Source: Thermothielavioides terrestris NRRL 8126 (Eukaryota; Ascomycota; Sordariomycetes; Sordariales; Chaetomiaceae). From it: a stretch of 64,000 nucleotides of DNA. The DNA is taken from contig NC_016458.1 of assembly GCF_000226115.1 (NCBI RefSeq), positions 6,854,001 through 6,918,000 of the forward strand, in the 5' to 3' direction. The first letter of the stretch is position 1. Every line of letters starts with the position of its first letter. Both the position numbers and the translations under genes were made by a program. Under the pieces are notes generated by a model. It searched no databases. It was not told the DNA's origin and saw only the letters and a program-made list of their open reading frames with translations. Positions 21,980-33,035 of this stretch are shown here, in pieces.

Positions 21980-23430
21980 ATGGAACAGCATCTTACCTGT
22001 AATGTGCCGGACTGTGGCGTCCAGCTTACGGGGCAGGCGATAGTGACGCTGTGCAGGTGAGTGCTTGCCTGCATCCTCTCCGTTCTCCCCCTTCTCCCCT
22101 TTCTCCCCCTTCCCCCCAGGAAGAAGTGAGCCCGTTATGGCGGACTATTAAACATTCTGCAGCCACGCTCTCTGTCTGCAGTGCGCAAATAACCACGGCT
22201 TTGCAAGGCAGGCGCCATACACATGCCCTGTCTGCAGGCAGTCTCTGAGCGCCTCCGAGGTCTGCGAACAGCTGCTTCATCCCGCCGAGGAATGGAAGTC
22301 CGTGGCCCTGAGCGGACTTAGTCCTACCGTCGTCATGGAGTGCGCCGGAAGAGCCCTGAGCTTTTGGTCATATCAAATGACCAACCAAATGTCGGTCTCC
22401 TCCTTCCGAGAAGAGCCTCACGCGGCGCTGGCTTACAGGTAGGAAGCTCATACCAAGCGCGAAAGAACAGCAAGCTGAAGGACTATTGCGCCGAGCTCCA
22501 AGGGGAGATTGAGAACATATGGGGGCAGGCGAACCAGAGAATTACGACCCTGACAACGAAGATACGGGGTTGGTCCATTTTGCACGGACAATTTTGTTGA
22601 CAGAACTCACAAGACTAAGGGTATACAGACATGGAGACCGAGGAGCAAGCACTCCGGCGCAAATATGAAGATCTTCGCGTCACGCTGGAGAACCGGACCA
22701 GGGAGCTCTCGCAATTTCAGGAGCTCTACAGCAAACTGAAGCAGCGAGTCATCGGTTCCGGCATTCCGAGATCACACACTCCTGTTCAGGGCGCCGCCGC
22801 CGTAGACCCAACCCACGGGCGCGCTCAGTCACAGCTTCCGCGACCGATTATGCCGCTTGGCGCTCGCACCGGCGTGCCCAACTACTTTCCGGCCAGCCCA
22901 GGGTACCCCAAGTCACAACCCAACTTGAACGCGGTGGCGCAGTGGAACAAGCCAGCATTTGCCCAGCGTAAGTGTCACGCGGTGTCCGGTGTTCAGGCAA
23001 TAAGCTGACCGCCAAGGAGCAAACGTACCTGCCACACCGTCCAGTAACTTACCGCTCAGAAATCCGAGAACATCAGGCTTCACATCGACGCCAAGAACCG
23101 GCGTTGGGTCAACGTCTGTTCCAGGTTCAGGCCGGTTTCTTGGGAGGGAGGGCAGTTCTCAGATGCAAAGCACAGTGGGCTTGAGGGTCTTCTCCGGAGC
23201 CAAGACAGGTGCAGCCGGCCTCAAACGTTCCCTCGGCGGAGTCGAGCTGGATATGTCGAGGCGCCCACTTCACAGTGTGGAAGGTAGGTACTCATCCGCT
23301 CTCTCTCTCCCTGGTCACTCTGAAATCCTAATCCCCATCAGGCACCCAAGGCGCATCTCAAGCCTCCCCCCATTCGGCCGGGGGGCAGGCCTCCCGGCAT
23401 CTCGACGTCCCGGGCCCCATACTCCGTTGA
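21980..23430 (+). CDS. HEI10: HEI10/CCNB1IP1-like RING E3 ligase (meiotic crossover factor)
   Basis: Six exons encode 373 residues: 21980-22056, 22163-22390, 22447-22568, 22629-22967, 23017-23283, 23342-23430. No single open frame reveals it. The N-terminal RING has eight ligands at about C7, C12, C25, H27, C30, C33, C47 and C50, with CSHALCLQC restored only by splicing intron 1. Then comes the family block LSGLSPTVVMECAGRALSFW, a coiled coil (residues ~115-200, with ITTLTTKIRDMETEEQALRR across intron 3), and a Ser/Pro/Arg-rich tail with SNLPLRNPRTSGF. In Sordariales and mammals HEI10 is a SUMO/ubiquitin-ligase-class protein on the synaptonemal complex that marks crossover sites; this role is inferred from the family. 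Intron 2 (22391-22446) was chosen because it restores the family alignment; a 44-nt alternative (22395-22438) is possible. Confidence 0.88.
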
Positions 23431-25332
23431 CCCTTCCGAATGTGACGTTCCGGTCTCATCACCTCCATACTCGGACAGGATCGAAGGAGTCATGGCGTGC
23501 GCCCTTTGGCGGCCTGATATCCGCTCGACAAGTGTCCTGGTCCAACGCCGGATAGCGATTGGATTAAAAGGCGACTTGAGACAAGGGGACAGGCTTACCG
23601 ACGGGCCAGTGAGGTCGAGTCTGGAGATCGGAGTGCCACACTTTCACCAATCGGTGCTTGTCAAACGCCCAGGCAGGATATGAACACTCCAAACCAGTTA
23701 TTGGCCCTGCTGGCCGAGACCTTCCCGCCATCATGCCCAGGAAACAAAAGTCCATGAAATGGTGGTTTTTGATGCGATTGGCTACTTCGTGTTCCCTTCC
23801 GTTTCCGCTGTACGAAGTGTTCCCGTTTGATCGGCGAGTCAACTGGGCAGCGAAGAAACGTTCCAACAAAACCCTGTAGCAACGACCGCGCGCCACCGGC
23901 AGACCGAGGACAGGAACGAACGTTGCAGCCGGAGCCGCTGCCCAAACCGGCAGATCATATCAGAGAGTTTACAGCATCTCATCCTTAACAAAATCGATGC
24001 CACTCACGTCACTGCTCTCATTCGTGACGGGATGTATCAGCACTCACACAACTCACCAGCCCCAACAAGTCCTCAAGCGGCAGAGTGCAAGCTCTCTAAC
24101 ACAACTTGCAAAGCATATGGAAGTCGAGGGAAAATTGTGGTTGACGCGGTGGCTGTGCAATGTCCGTGACCAGGGGTCGGGTGCCTCGGGCTCGACTTAC
24201 ATGCTCAAAGCGGCGGCTTCTGCTCACTCAGTCATTGGCCGGCTGGCTCGAAACATTCAGTAAAGGCCGAGAAAGGAAACCGATGATCCAGGGTCATGTC
24301 CAAACGTCTGTGCACGGAGGTTTCAAACAGAGGAGTGGTGAGGCAACCCAAGATCAAAATCGTGTTCTAGGTTCCAGGATGATTGCCGCTTCCGCGGTAT
24401 CGCCAGAGTGTCACCCTCCAGCTTGTTACCCATCACGAAACGGCTTGGCGGCTGGCTTGGGCGCTCGACCAAGTGGTGGCCGAACAACAGCACAATGGAA
24501 CCAAGCAAGCTGGTCGGTTGGAGATGCTGTTTTGCATCATTAGTCTCCGAACTATTGTGCACCGCTCGATTTCTGGGGAGTTCTGGGGAGCCTGGAGCAG
24601 ACCGCAGCCCGGAGCCAGTCTTCCTCCCCTTCCCACCTGATCTGTGACAGGGAGCACCCAATCGAGGGGATCTCGATCTCCATCATCTGCAACTTACCCA
24701 GGGGAACAACAGGGAAAGCCGAGCGACCGAAGACGGAGATCCCGGGCCTGGACCGATGCTCGAACAAGGAAAAGCACAGACCGGGTCCAGGCGGCAGTAG
24801 TGACGATCTACTTGGTATCACGGATCCTCGAGACAGCCCCATGTCAATTCGGTTTCTTGCGATGGAACAGAGCACAAACACAGCTGCCCAATACGGATTG
24901 ACTTGCAGCTTACTGCACAGCGACAAGGCGATGCTTGCACTTCACGTGTAACGGTGCTGTGTGTGATGTGATGAGGCTGGGGCGGGTCCATTCGCGATGC
25001 TTCATGGTGCCGTTTGCGATGAGTTTGAAGTTGCTGCCCACTGCTGGAAATTCCAAATCCGGAGCCAGAAGCAGGAAGAAGGCCGGCCGGCAGTCGACGT
25101 GGCAGTCCGCATCGTGAGGAGCCGCGATGGGGGGATTGTCTATATAATGGGCTCGGCCAGCCCTCGCTGCAGCGGCCTCATCATGTCCATCAGCATCAGA
25201 CACCACAGCCAGCCTCATTAGAGCAAGCCTCGCATACCTACAACTTCACTTCTTTATCCTGCAGGCAGGTTTTCTTGCTATATATTGCCAGATCTTCTAG
25301 TTTACTCGCCGCCCGGTTTCCAACAACGCACA
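23431..25332. other. intergenic region, ~1.9 kb
   Basis: Between the HEI10-like gene and the Egh16-like gene. Short frames on both strands show no motifs. The right end is the promoter of the Egh16-like gene. Confidence 0.5.
25141..25147 (+). promoter_or_regulatory. putative TATA box of the Egh16-like gene
   Basis: TATATAA lies 186-192 nt upstream of the ATG, which fits a 5' UTR of roughly 150 nt. A second TATA-like string at 25279-25285 is only ~50 nt from the ATG and is less likely to act as the core promoter. Strong TATA boxes are common in inducible fungal genes for secreted proteins. Confidence 0.4.
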
Positions 25333-26349
25333 ATGACCGTCCTACTGGCTCTGGTCTTCCTCGCCGCGGTTGAGCTCGTGGCCGGCCACGGCGCAATCAC
25401 GTCGGCCACCGGCAACGCGGGCGGCAGCGGCATGGCGCTCGGCATCGACACCAGCACGCCGCGCGACGGCACGGGGCGCAACCCGTTCCAGCAGGACAGC
25501 ACGCGCTTCCGGGGCGCCTCGGCCAAGACGCTGGGCGAGACGCTCGGCGGCGGCCCCAACCAGCTTGAGGCCGGCACCAGCAAGATCCTCGCCGAGACGG
25601 GCGGCTCGCTGCCACAGATCACGCCCGGAGGCACCGTGAACATGACCTTGCATCAAGTCAACGCCGACGGCGCCGGCCCGTACACGTGCATGATCAACGC
25701 CGACGCCACGGCGCAGAGCTGGTTCGCAGACAGCCTCCTTATTTCTCTCTCGAAACAAACCTCCCCCAATACTAACCTCTGTGCCTTTCCCCCAGGACCA
25801 ATATCCAAGTGATCCAAAACGTCCCCGGCCGCAACTCACGAAACGCCGTAAGCCTCCCCTTCAACCCCCCTATTCTTCCCCTCAAACCCCCCTATTCTCC
25901 CTTTCCACCAACCCACCAACCAAACCCAACCCCCTTTACGATGACTCATCACCAAACAAAACCAACTAACCACCCGTCATGCAATGACTTGCCTGTTTCC
26001 CCCACAGGCCGGCTCAAAAACAGACTTCCCCCTGACGGCCTCCATCCCGGCCGGCCAGGCCTGCACCGGCACCGTGGCCGGCCAGACCGGCGTCTGCCTT
26101 GTGCGCTGCCAGAACGGCGCGCGCGCGGGGCCCTTCGGCGGCGTCGTGCCCGTGCAGATGGCCGGTTCTGCTGGTGGCAACGGGACTGTTGGTGGGAACG
26201 GGACTGTGACTGGGTCTGGGACTGGGAGTGGGACTGGGAATGGGAATGGGACTGCCGCTGCCACCGCTGGCGCTGGCGTGGGTGCGGCTGCGAGCTCGGC
26301 TGCGGTGAGGCGTGCCGTGGCCGGGAGGGTGCGGCTTGGTGAGTGGTGA
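25333..26349 (+). CDS. Egh16-like secreted protein (gEgh16/MAS family)
   Basis: A 260-residue predicted secreted protein of the Egh16/gEgh16 family (PF11327 type), named from infection-stage genes of fungi but also present in saprotrophs; the biochemical function is unknown. Exons are 25333-25721, 25796-25847 and 26008-26349. The N-terminal ~19 residues form a signal peptide ending near VAGHG. The mature part has [20 protein letters not shown] and [15 protein letters not shown], then [14 protein letters not shown] on a 52-nt middle exon, then [18 protein letters not shown]. Cysteines sit in the YTC, QACTG and CLVRC contexts. The C-terminus is a Gly/Asn/Thr repeat (26173-26253) followed by an Ala-rich end without an obvious GPI-anchor signal. 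The ATG was chosen because it directly precedes the signal peptide. An in-frame upstream start at 25285 would bury that peptide. Confidence 0.85.
26173..26253 (+). repeat. GGGACTG-type minisatellite coding a Gly/Asn/Thr tail
   Basis: Imperfect tandem units built on GGGACTG with GGTGGGAAC or GGGAATGG spacers, inside the last exon of the Egh16-like gene. They encode a [24 protein letters not shown] tract. Such coding repeats often vary in length between strains. Confidence 0.8.
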
Positions 26350-27096
26350 GGTTGCTGCTGCGGATGATGGGCGAAGGCGGGGCGGAGGTACTTTTCTTTT
26401 CTTTTCTTTTTCCTTTTTTTTCTTTTTTTTCCTTTTTTTTTTTTCTTTCTTTCTTTTTAGGGAAAGGATGACGAACGTCAGACGGCGTGGATTGTGTGCT
26501 AAGCGCTTCCTGCTGATACGCTTGCACCATGGCACGTTGAGGGTGACGGCACGTCAATAAGTGTCTCGGCTTGCAATAACTAAGTGTTGTTTGTGTTTGC
26601 AACAGTTTCTCTACGCTCTCTGACGCTGGCAGCAAATACCCAACCGTGAACTTGGCTTGGTATTGTATATCCCTAGACATTCTTCCTTGCCCTAACTGAC
26701 AGCGTCAGTGTGCGCGTGACGAAGAGGTGATGAGGTAGCTGCTCGTAGTCCCATGAACGGAGGTTCCCAGGCCAAACAGTAACACCGGGCACAAACGAGC
26801 CTCCTTATGCGTCAACATGTCTGACTGGACTGACGAGATGCGCATGCCGCCGCACGCTCTCAATGAGTCAATCCACATTTTCTGCACATCGATGTCAAGA
26901 TCCAGAATTCCACGTCAACCGATTTATAGGGCCTTCCCACCCACTACACCGAGTTGCCAAGCAGACATGTCTCGCTACGCTCATATCTATCGACAGGGGT
27001 ATCTCGTGCGCCCGCCCACTCAACTCACCACGCCACATGCTATGCAGAACAGTCATGCGTAAACATCATCTCTATAACCCCCCCTGCTACCTGACT
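26350..27096. other. convergent intergenic region with a pyrimidine tract
   Basis: The 3' flanks of the Egh16-like (+) and CHO2 (-) genes. A 67-nt T/C-only stretch (26391-26457) starts about 40 nt after the Egh16-like stop codon. No gene is seen. Confidence 0.6.
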
Positions 27097-30000
27097 CTAC
27101 AGCGCATCCGGGAACTTGTCTCTAACAGGCGTCGATGGCCCGCGTCTCGCCGACATGCTATACGGAGCCTGCAGTTCTTCGTCAGCACCCGGCGAGCCAA
27201 GCCACAGCGAGAATCAAGGGGAAATAAAACACTTACCAGCACTTCCTTCGCGCTGCAGATCCGCCACGCCAGCTTCCGCACGTTCCCGTCGGCGGGCACG
27301 ACGGCGGGGGCAAACTCGACGCCAAACATGTGGTATATCGCATAAACAACCCGCTTGGCGTACTTGCTGTCGCGCTCGACGTGCGCGCCGAACCGCTCCT
27401 CCGCGGTGGCCGGGGCGATGTCCGGGTCGCGGTCCAGGCAGTTGCGGACGATGGGCAGGAGCGCCGCCTCGACCTCGTCGGGGCCGACCGTTCCCTCGGC
27501 GTTCTCGTCGTCCACCTTGGCGAGGCGCACCTCGAAGGGCTCCGAGACGGACATGACGTTGTGGCTGCCGCCGTGGTGGTACCGGAACTCGAACACGCCC
27601 TGGGTCCACCACAGCTTGTCGCCCTCGAAGACCATCTCGCCCTGGACGAGGTCGACGTCGTGAGAATCCGATTCCGCGACCGGGAGGTCCGACGAGACGA
27701 TGCCCTCATCGGTCGTGGTGCCGTATTCGCCGGGGCAGGTGGGCACCCAGCGGCCCAGGGACGAAACCTCGGTGATCTCGCGCGACCTGTTGTCCGTCAC
27801 CATGTAGAGGCCCACCCAGTCCTTCTTGCTGTGGTTGGCCGGCGCGGTCCACCTGACGCGGATCGGGGCGCCGTACTCGAACACCTTGGTCTTGACAGCC
27901 TTGGGCACGCGCGCTCTGGCGCTCTCCTTGCCGGTGGCCTTCTCGTCGGCGGCCACCAAGGGCGTGCCTTCCACGGAGACGCTATAGTGCTTGGGGTCGT
28001 AGCCCGCAAGGTCGGGCGCAATCCGGGTGAGCGTGATACGAGCGGGATATTTGTTAAACAGGGCCGTCGTGTCCCGGACGATCGTCGAGGACCCGGCGGA
28101 CAGCTTCGAGCGAGCAGCGTCCAGGAAGTCGTCGACGAAATGCTTCGTCTCGTCTAGCACCTTGTCCACGCTCATCTGCAGCCCCTTCACGGGCTCCGGA
28201 AGCGAACGCTTGATGAACTTGGTCAGGCCGGCCTCCTTGCGCAGGTTCTCGCCGTAGATCTTCTGCATGTGCGGCTTCTCGACGTACGAGATGAAGCCGA
28301 GTGTCAGGATGTGTCCGATGAGCGCTAACATGAAGATGGCCCTGCTCCAGGTGATGAGAGCCATGCCCCACAGGCCGGCGGTGCCGATGACCCGCTCGGG
28401 GTTGTTGAGGAAACGGTAAATGGACTTGTAGGTGAGCTTCCCGGTACTATCGAAGAAGAAATCACCGTAGAACCAGCCAAACTCGCCGAGCGAGTCGTAG
28501 ATGCTCGCGGCGGTCCAGAGCTGCAGCGCAACCAGGCTGAGGCCGACCACATGCTTCAGGAGAACCCAGCCGTAGCCCCAGTCCTCCGGATACGTGTACA
28601 TCTTCCAGCAAGCTGCGAGGAACGAGACGTGGCACAGCGTCATGCTCAGGTGGTACATGCCCTTCCACTGGCGCCACGCCTCCCTCACGGTCTCGCCAAA
28701 CTTGAGGAAGTGCCGGGTGAACATCTTCTCGTTGGACTGCTTGGTCAGGATGACGCCGAGGCCGACCGAGTACCACAAGCGCCAGAGGAGGGCATTCGCC
28801 ACGAAGAGGGTCCGGTAGAGCGGCGTAGACGGAGTGACGATCGTCAGGGCGGCGAAGTAGCCGACGAGGAGCAGAGTCGAGTAGTCCGTGACCCGGAAGA
28901 AGTCAAAGTTCTTCAAGCCCAGCAGCTTGTGGACGGGCAAGGGCTCCGCCGACGTTTCGGAATGGTTGCTAGCCTCCGAGTTGGCCCGCTGGCGCGGCGG
29001 CGGCGGATTGTACGTCTTCTCGATGTGGGGGTTCTCGACCAAGGCGAGGAAGGCAAACTGGGCAGCATGTGCCAGGATGGAGATGAACAAGACATCGTAG
29101 CTCGCAGCCATCATGGAGATGCCGTAGTAGCCCGCGTAGCCGATGGAGTACATGGGATGCGGGGCCATCTCGAACACGCCGTCAAAGGTCAGCTCCTGCT
29201 CAATGAGGTAGAAGAAATCTGTAAGGTTGTCAGCGTTGATGTAACGGACGCAACAGTCGAAGAGATGAGGCCGGCTTACCGCCCCAATACCAGGCGTAGT
29301 CCTTGACCACCCTGTGGGCGTCGAGCTTGACCCACAGGTTGAAGCCGACGAGGATGAGGCCGGCAACCCAGCGCGCAAGGGTCATGACAAGTCCCTCGCC
29401 AGCAGGCTTGTGGGCGCAGACAATGGCAAACAGGCAGTACGACACGAAGTCGCACATGAGGATCAAGTCGACGATGCGACGGAACACAAGCCAGGTGTTG
29501 TACTCAATGGGCGCCTGGGCCATCTTGTAGTCCTTGGGGATCTTGGTCTCGAGCTCCCGCTGCAGCAGCTGGTACAGCCATGGGCGCGGGTTCTTGCCGG
29601 TCGACGGGTCCTCGAAGAGCTTCAGCCGCCTCGCCCACGTAACCATGAGTTTGTACTTGGACTGCACGGTCAGCAGGTAGCCTATTCCCACGTTGTACGA
29701 CGCTCTCCAGAAGAGGAAGACGGCGGCGAAGACGGGGCGCTTGAGGCTCGACGGCAGGGCGTATGCCGCCCAGATGTGGAGGGCGAGGACGGCGAGGACC
29801 AGCAGGTCGGAGAGGTTCTTGGGTTCGCGTGGGTCGAGGAGCTGCGAGACCATGTCGTGGGTCTCGGGGACAACGAAGACTGTGGCAGCCAGGACTCGGT
29901 CAGCAGGGTTCCGACAGCGTTCGTTCACAGGCATATATACACTGAAATTGCTTGCATACCGGTACCGCCAGGGGTGCGCCCGTACGTTTTCTTGAGGCGG

Positions 30001-30137
30001 GCTTCCCCATTATCGTCGTTTGCAGCCGGCTCGGGCCTGTTGCTCGCGTGGGAGGCGGCGTCCCTCGAGGTCGACGATGCTCGCGTGCGCTGGCGCACAT
30101 TGTCGAGCCCCGCGGGCCCGCTCGTTGACGTGTCCAT
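27097..30137 (-). CDS. cho2: phosphatidylethanolamine N-methyltransferase (CHO2/PEMT)
   Basis: The ER membrane enzyme that transfers the first methyl group from S-adenosylmethionine to phosphatidylethanolamine on the way to phosphatidylcholine. Exons: 30137-29960, 29879-29280, 29218-27237 and 27168-27097, giving 943 residues, the usual size for fungal CHO2. The N-terminus is hydrophilic. Two methyltransferase modules follow, rich in membrane helices: one from [20 protein letters not shown] through [18 protein letters not shown], and a second through [20 protein letters not shown] and the [16 protein letters not shown] motif. The C-terminal third is soluble and beta-rich, with [20 protein letters not shown]. 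The 72-nt last exon encodes [19 protein letters not shown] and is found only by splicing a GTAAGT intron with a CTGAC branch site. It shares a divergent promoter region with the small gene at 31366. Confidence 0.93.
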
Positions 30138-31365
30138 GACCGTTCCCAGCGTGTCGGTGTTGAAGACCGATCTAGTAGAGACGAGCGTTGAGCGTTGCTA
30201 GCATCTACCCGGACTGCAGTGCTGGGGTGTAGTATTTGTTCCAAGTCCGGCCGAGAAGCGGCAGAGCGAGAGAGAGCGGCAGAAGTGCAGCACAAAGTCG
30301 GCTCGCGTGACCGCCCCCCAGCAACAACCAACCAGATCCCGTAACGCCAAGCCGAATTTATTTAACCTTAAACTTGCTGTGCCGTGCAGCAATGGGGGAG
30401 GACAGAGTCAGATTTCTCGGTCAGTCTTGCTACTGCAACTCTTTGGCGGCGACGTCACAGGAGGTGCTGTGCGGTCCTGTGTATGGCCAGCAATTGTGCG
30501 AGTTGTAGAGGCCTGGATGCGAATTGGCCAGAGCGCTTGATGGTGGGTGACCAGGGTTCCTGTTTTTGTTCACATGCTCTCTCCGCCCTTTTTGTGGGTT
30601 TTCCGCTGCAGTGGGGCCCACGACCCGCAGTGGTGGAACAACCCGTTTGGGCAGCGAGAAGTCGAAGTGTAACTACTGCGTACTGTGCTGGCTTTGATTT
30701 GTACACTGCAATACGGCGTGTTGTTGAGGCAACCTGGCTTTTCACTGTTTCAATGTGTTTCAATGTGCAGCGGCTTTCGAGAAACGTCCCGAGTAGCGTG
30801 CCATCGGACCAAAATGTCGGGTAAGCAGTTGAGGAAGGTCAAGCAGGTATATACCATGTACACTAGGGATGTGTTTGGTGTGCAGCTCCACTGGTGGGCC
30901 ATTTGTTTTTAATGAGGTTGTTATGCTGCTCAGAGACGCCGGCTGGCATCCAGTTGTCGGCAGCTGCTGGAGAGGCTTCAGCAACCTTCACCAACCTTGG
31001 CTCCAGGGATACAGAGCCATTGCATGAACATGATGGGGCCGCTCTTTTCCGATGCTCGACAGGATTGCGCTGCTTTCCCAGAGGCACGGCCGGCAATAAG
31101 TGGAAGAAAGGATAGGTAGTGAGTGCCCAGATAAATAAAATATAACCTTGTGTCTGCTGTCTACTGTGTAGCCATTTCTCTCTGTGACTGCGTCCCCTGG
31201 GCTCCCTTCTTGTTGCTCATCGACGCACCGGTGTGTCAACAACTTCAAAGGCCTCACCACTTAGAGGCTGTCCATTCGTTTACTCATACAAACACTCACT
31301 CATACAACGTGACACACACTCTCTCCCGACCTATGTACAAACGGATATCCAAACTGAACCCCAAC
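30138..31365. other. divergent intergenic region, ~1.2 kb
   Basis: Between CHO2 (-) and the small coiled-coil gene (+). It should hold both promoters. No coding sequence or RNA gene is recognised. Confidence 0.5.
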
Positions 31366-31941
31366 ATGGCCCGCAATCCCCCGGCACCGCCCTCCGCGGA
31401 GTCCAAACCCCTCCCGGACCCATCCACCACCACCACCACCCGAGAAGAACAACAACAACCACTACAGCAACAACAATCCCCCCAACGCCCCGGCACCTCC
31501 GGCACCGAAGCGGCGCTCAAAACCAGCCGCCGCCTCGCGAGCGAGCAGCTGCGCCAGGCCGAGCGCGCCGAGCGCGTCTACCGCGCGCGCAAGCGCGCCG
31601 CCGCCGCCCGCGCCAACTACGCCGAGGCCCGGTCCCACCTGCGCCAGGCGCGCGAGCACCTGGCCCTCGGCGCGCGGCTGCTGTTCGGCGTCGTCCGCTG
31701 GCTGCCGTACGTGTGGCGCGAGAAGAGCGAGGCGCGGCGCGTGCGCGCCGAGGAGAAGAAGCGCCGGAAGGTGATCGAGATGAAGAGGCGGTTGGAAGAG
31801 AAGCTTGCTGCGTCTGGCGGGGGGGTTGGTGATGCCGATGGCGATGGTGCGGACGGGGGTGAGGGGGGTAGTGGTAAGGCGGAGGAGGGCCTGGCTGGTG
31901 CGAGGGGGGAGAAGGCGGCGGACAGGATTAGGGTTGTGTGA
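31366..31941 (+). CDS. small basic coiled-coil protein, function unknown
   Basis: A single-exon protein of 191 residues. The first ~50 residues are Pro/Ser/Thr/Gln-rich with poly-Thr and poly-Gln runs. Residues ~50-150 are strongly helical and Arg/Ala/Glu-rich (LRQAERAERVYRARKRAAAA and EKSEARRVRAEEKKRRKVIE). They are interrupted by a hydrophobic segment, LALGARLLFGVVRWLPYVW, that may be an amphipathic or membrane-associated helix. The tail is Gly/Asp-rich. High-GC third positions and one long unbroken frame support a real gene. An in-frame ATG at 31333 would add 11 residues, and the frame stays open further upstream. I do not recognise the family, and no function should be assumed. Confidence 0.6.
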   Translation: MARNPPAPPSAESKPLPDPSTTTTTREEQQQPLQQQQSPQRPGTSGTEAALKTSRRLASEQLRQAERAERVYRARKRAAAARANYAEARSHLRQAREHLALGARLLFGVVRWLPYVWREKSEARRVRAEEKKRRKVIEMKRRLEEKLAASGGGVGDADGDGADGGEGGSGKAEEGLAGARGEKAADRIRVV

Positions 31942-33035
31942 GGGGTGGTGGTGTTGGTGATTAGGGGATGTTGACAGGCGAGGAGAAGAAGGGGGGGCAA
32001 CTCTTCCACCTCCTGGGGTGTCCAACATTACCTGGCTTTTCCCTATGTCACTTTCCGTGGCTTCGACCTCCGCTTCGACCTCTCAATTTTCGTTCTCTAC
32101 ATCTTGTATCACTCTCTCTTCTCTCTCTCTCTTCTCTCCTCTCCTTTTCCTTTTTTATCTTTTATCTCTCTCTCATTTTCCTTTTTCATTCCTTGTTCTC
32201 CTTTTCCGCTAGGACGTGGCTGGGGAGTTACCACCCCAGCCGCGTCTAGCCCCGACACTCACTGACATGCACGCCTCTGCGGCACACCTTCGCTTTGCTG
32301 CTTTTCCCTCTTGTCTTCCGTTGGTTTCGACCCTAATACCCTTTCTTTCCCTAACGATAAGACGAGGCATGACAATGATAGAACGGGGGGCATCACGGCC
32401 GGGTTGGTCTTCCTAGTCGGATGGGACGGACGGCGTTACTGTCGGTTAGGGGGAGCGTTTCTGGCTGTGTTTTTGATTCCCCGGGCTGTCGACTGCTTTG
32501 TCACTTTTTGTTTCCTTTGTCACTCCGACTGAAGTATCAATGGCGGTGGTTTCCTAGGGTTACATTCACGAAATGGACCAAAGGAGGTGGGAATCGGTCC
32601 TCGGCAAATAATACATAGGGATACCTGAGGGGAAGAACAAGCAGAAGTCGTTAATAGGAATGAAGGACTGCTCACCGTGATTGAGACCCCTTGGTATACA
32701 TCAGACCCGAACATGTGCAGCGTCCCCATGATGTAGCAGCCTGAATATTAGAGCAGAGGGGGACCAAAAAAGAATCGGAGGCACAGCGATGTTCGATATC
32801 TACCGCCCTGCGCTCCACTGCTGAGAGAGAAACGAGACCAGCCTTCCGGCCCTCCATGTTCATTCCTGACCAAGTACAGACCAACCGGTCTCCCAGACAT
32901 TCCTGATCTATGCGCTCCAGAAACAGCCTGACCGTGACCCAGCCCAACCCCCCAACGGCACTCGTTTTTGGATCCGCAGTCTAGTTCTCAAGCCCGCCAG
33001 GCCCTCTCTTTCTCTTCCCTTCACCTTGCACCTCC
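31942..33035. other. convergent intergenic region with CT-rich tract
   Basis: The 3' flanks of the coiled-coil gene (+) and eIF3g (-). A CT-rich stretch occupies 32107-32208, in the sense orientation of the plus-strand gene. No gene is supported. Confidence 0.55.

Noticed and set aside
30540..30575. 5S-rRNA-like GGTGGGTGACCAGGG
   Set aside because: Only this short stretch resembles 5S rRNA. The rest of the gene, including its conserved start and end, is absent.
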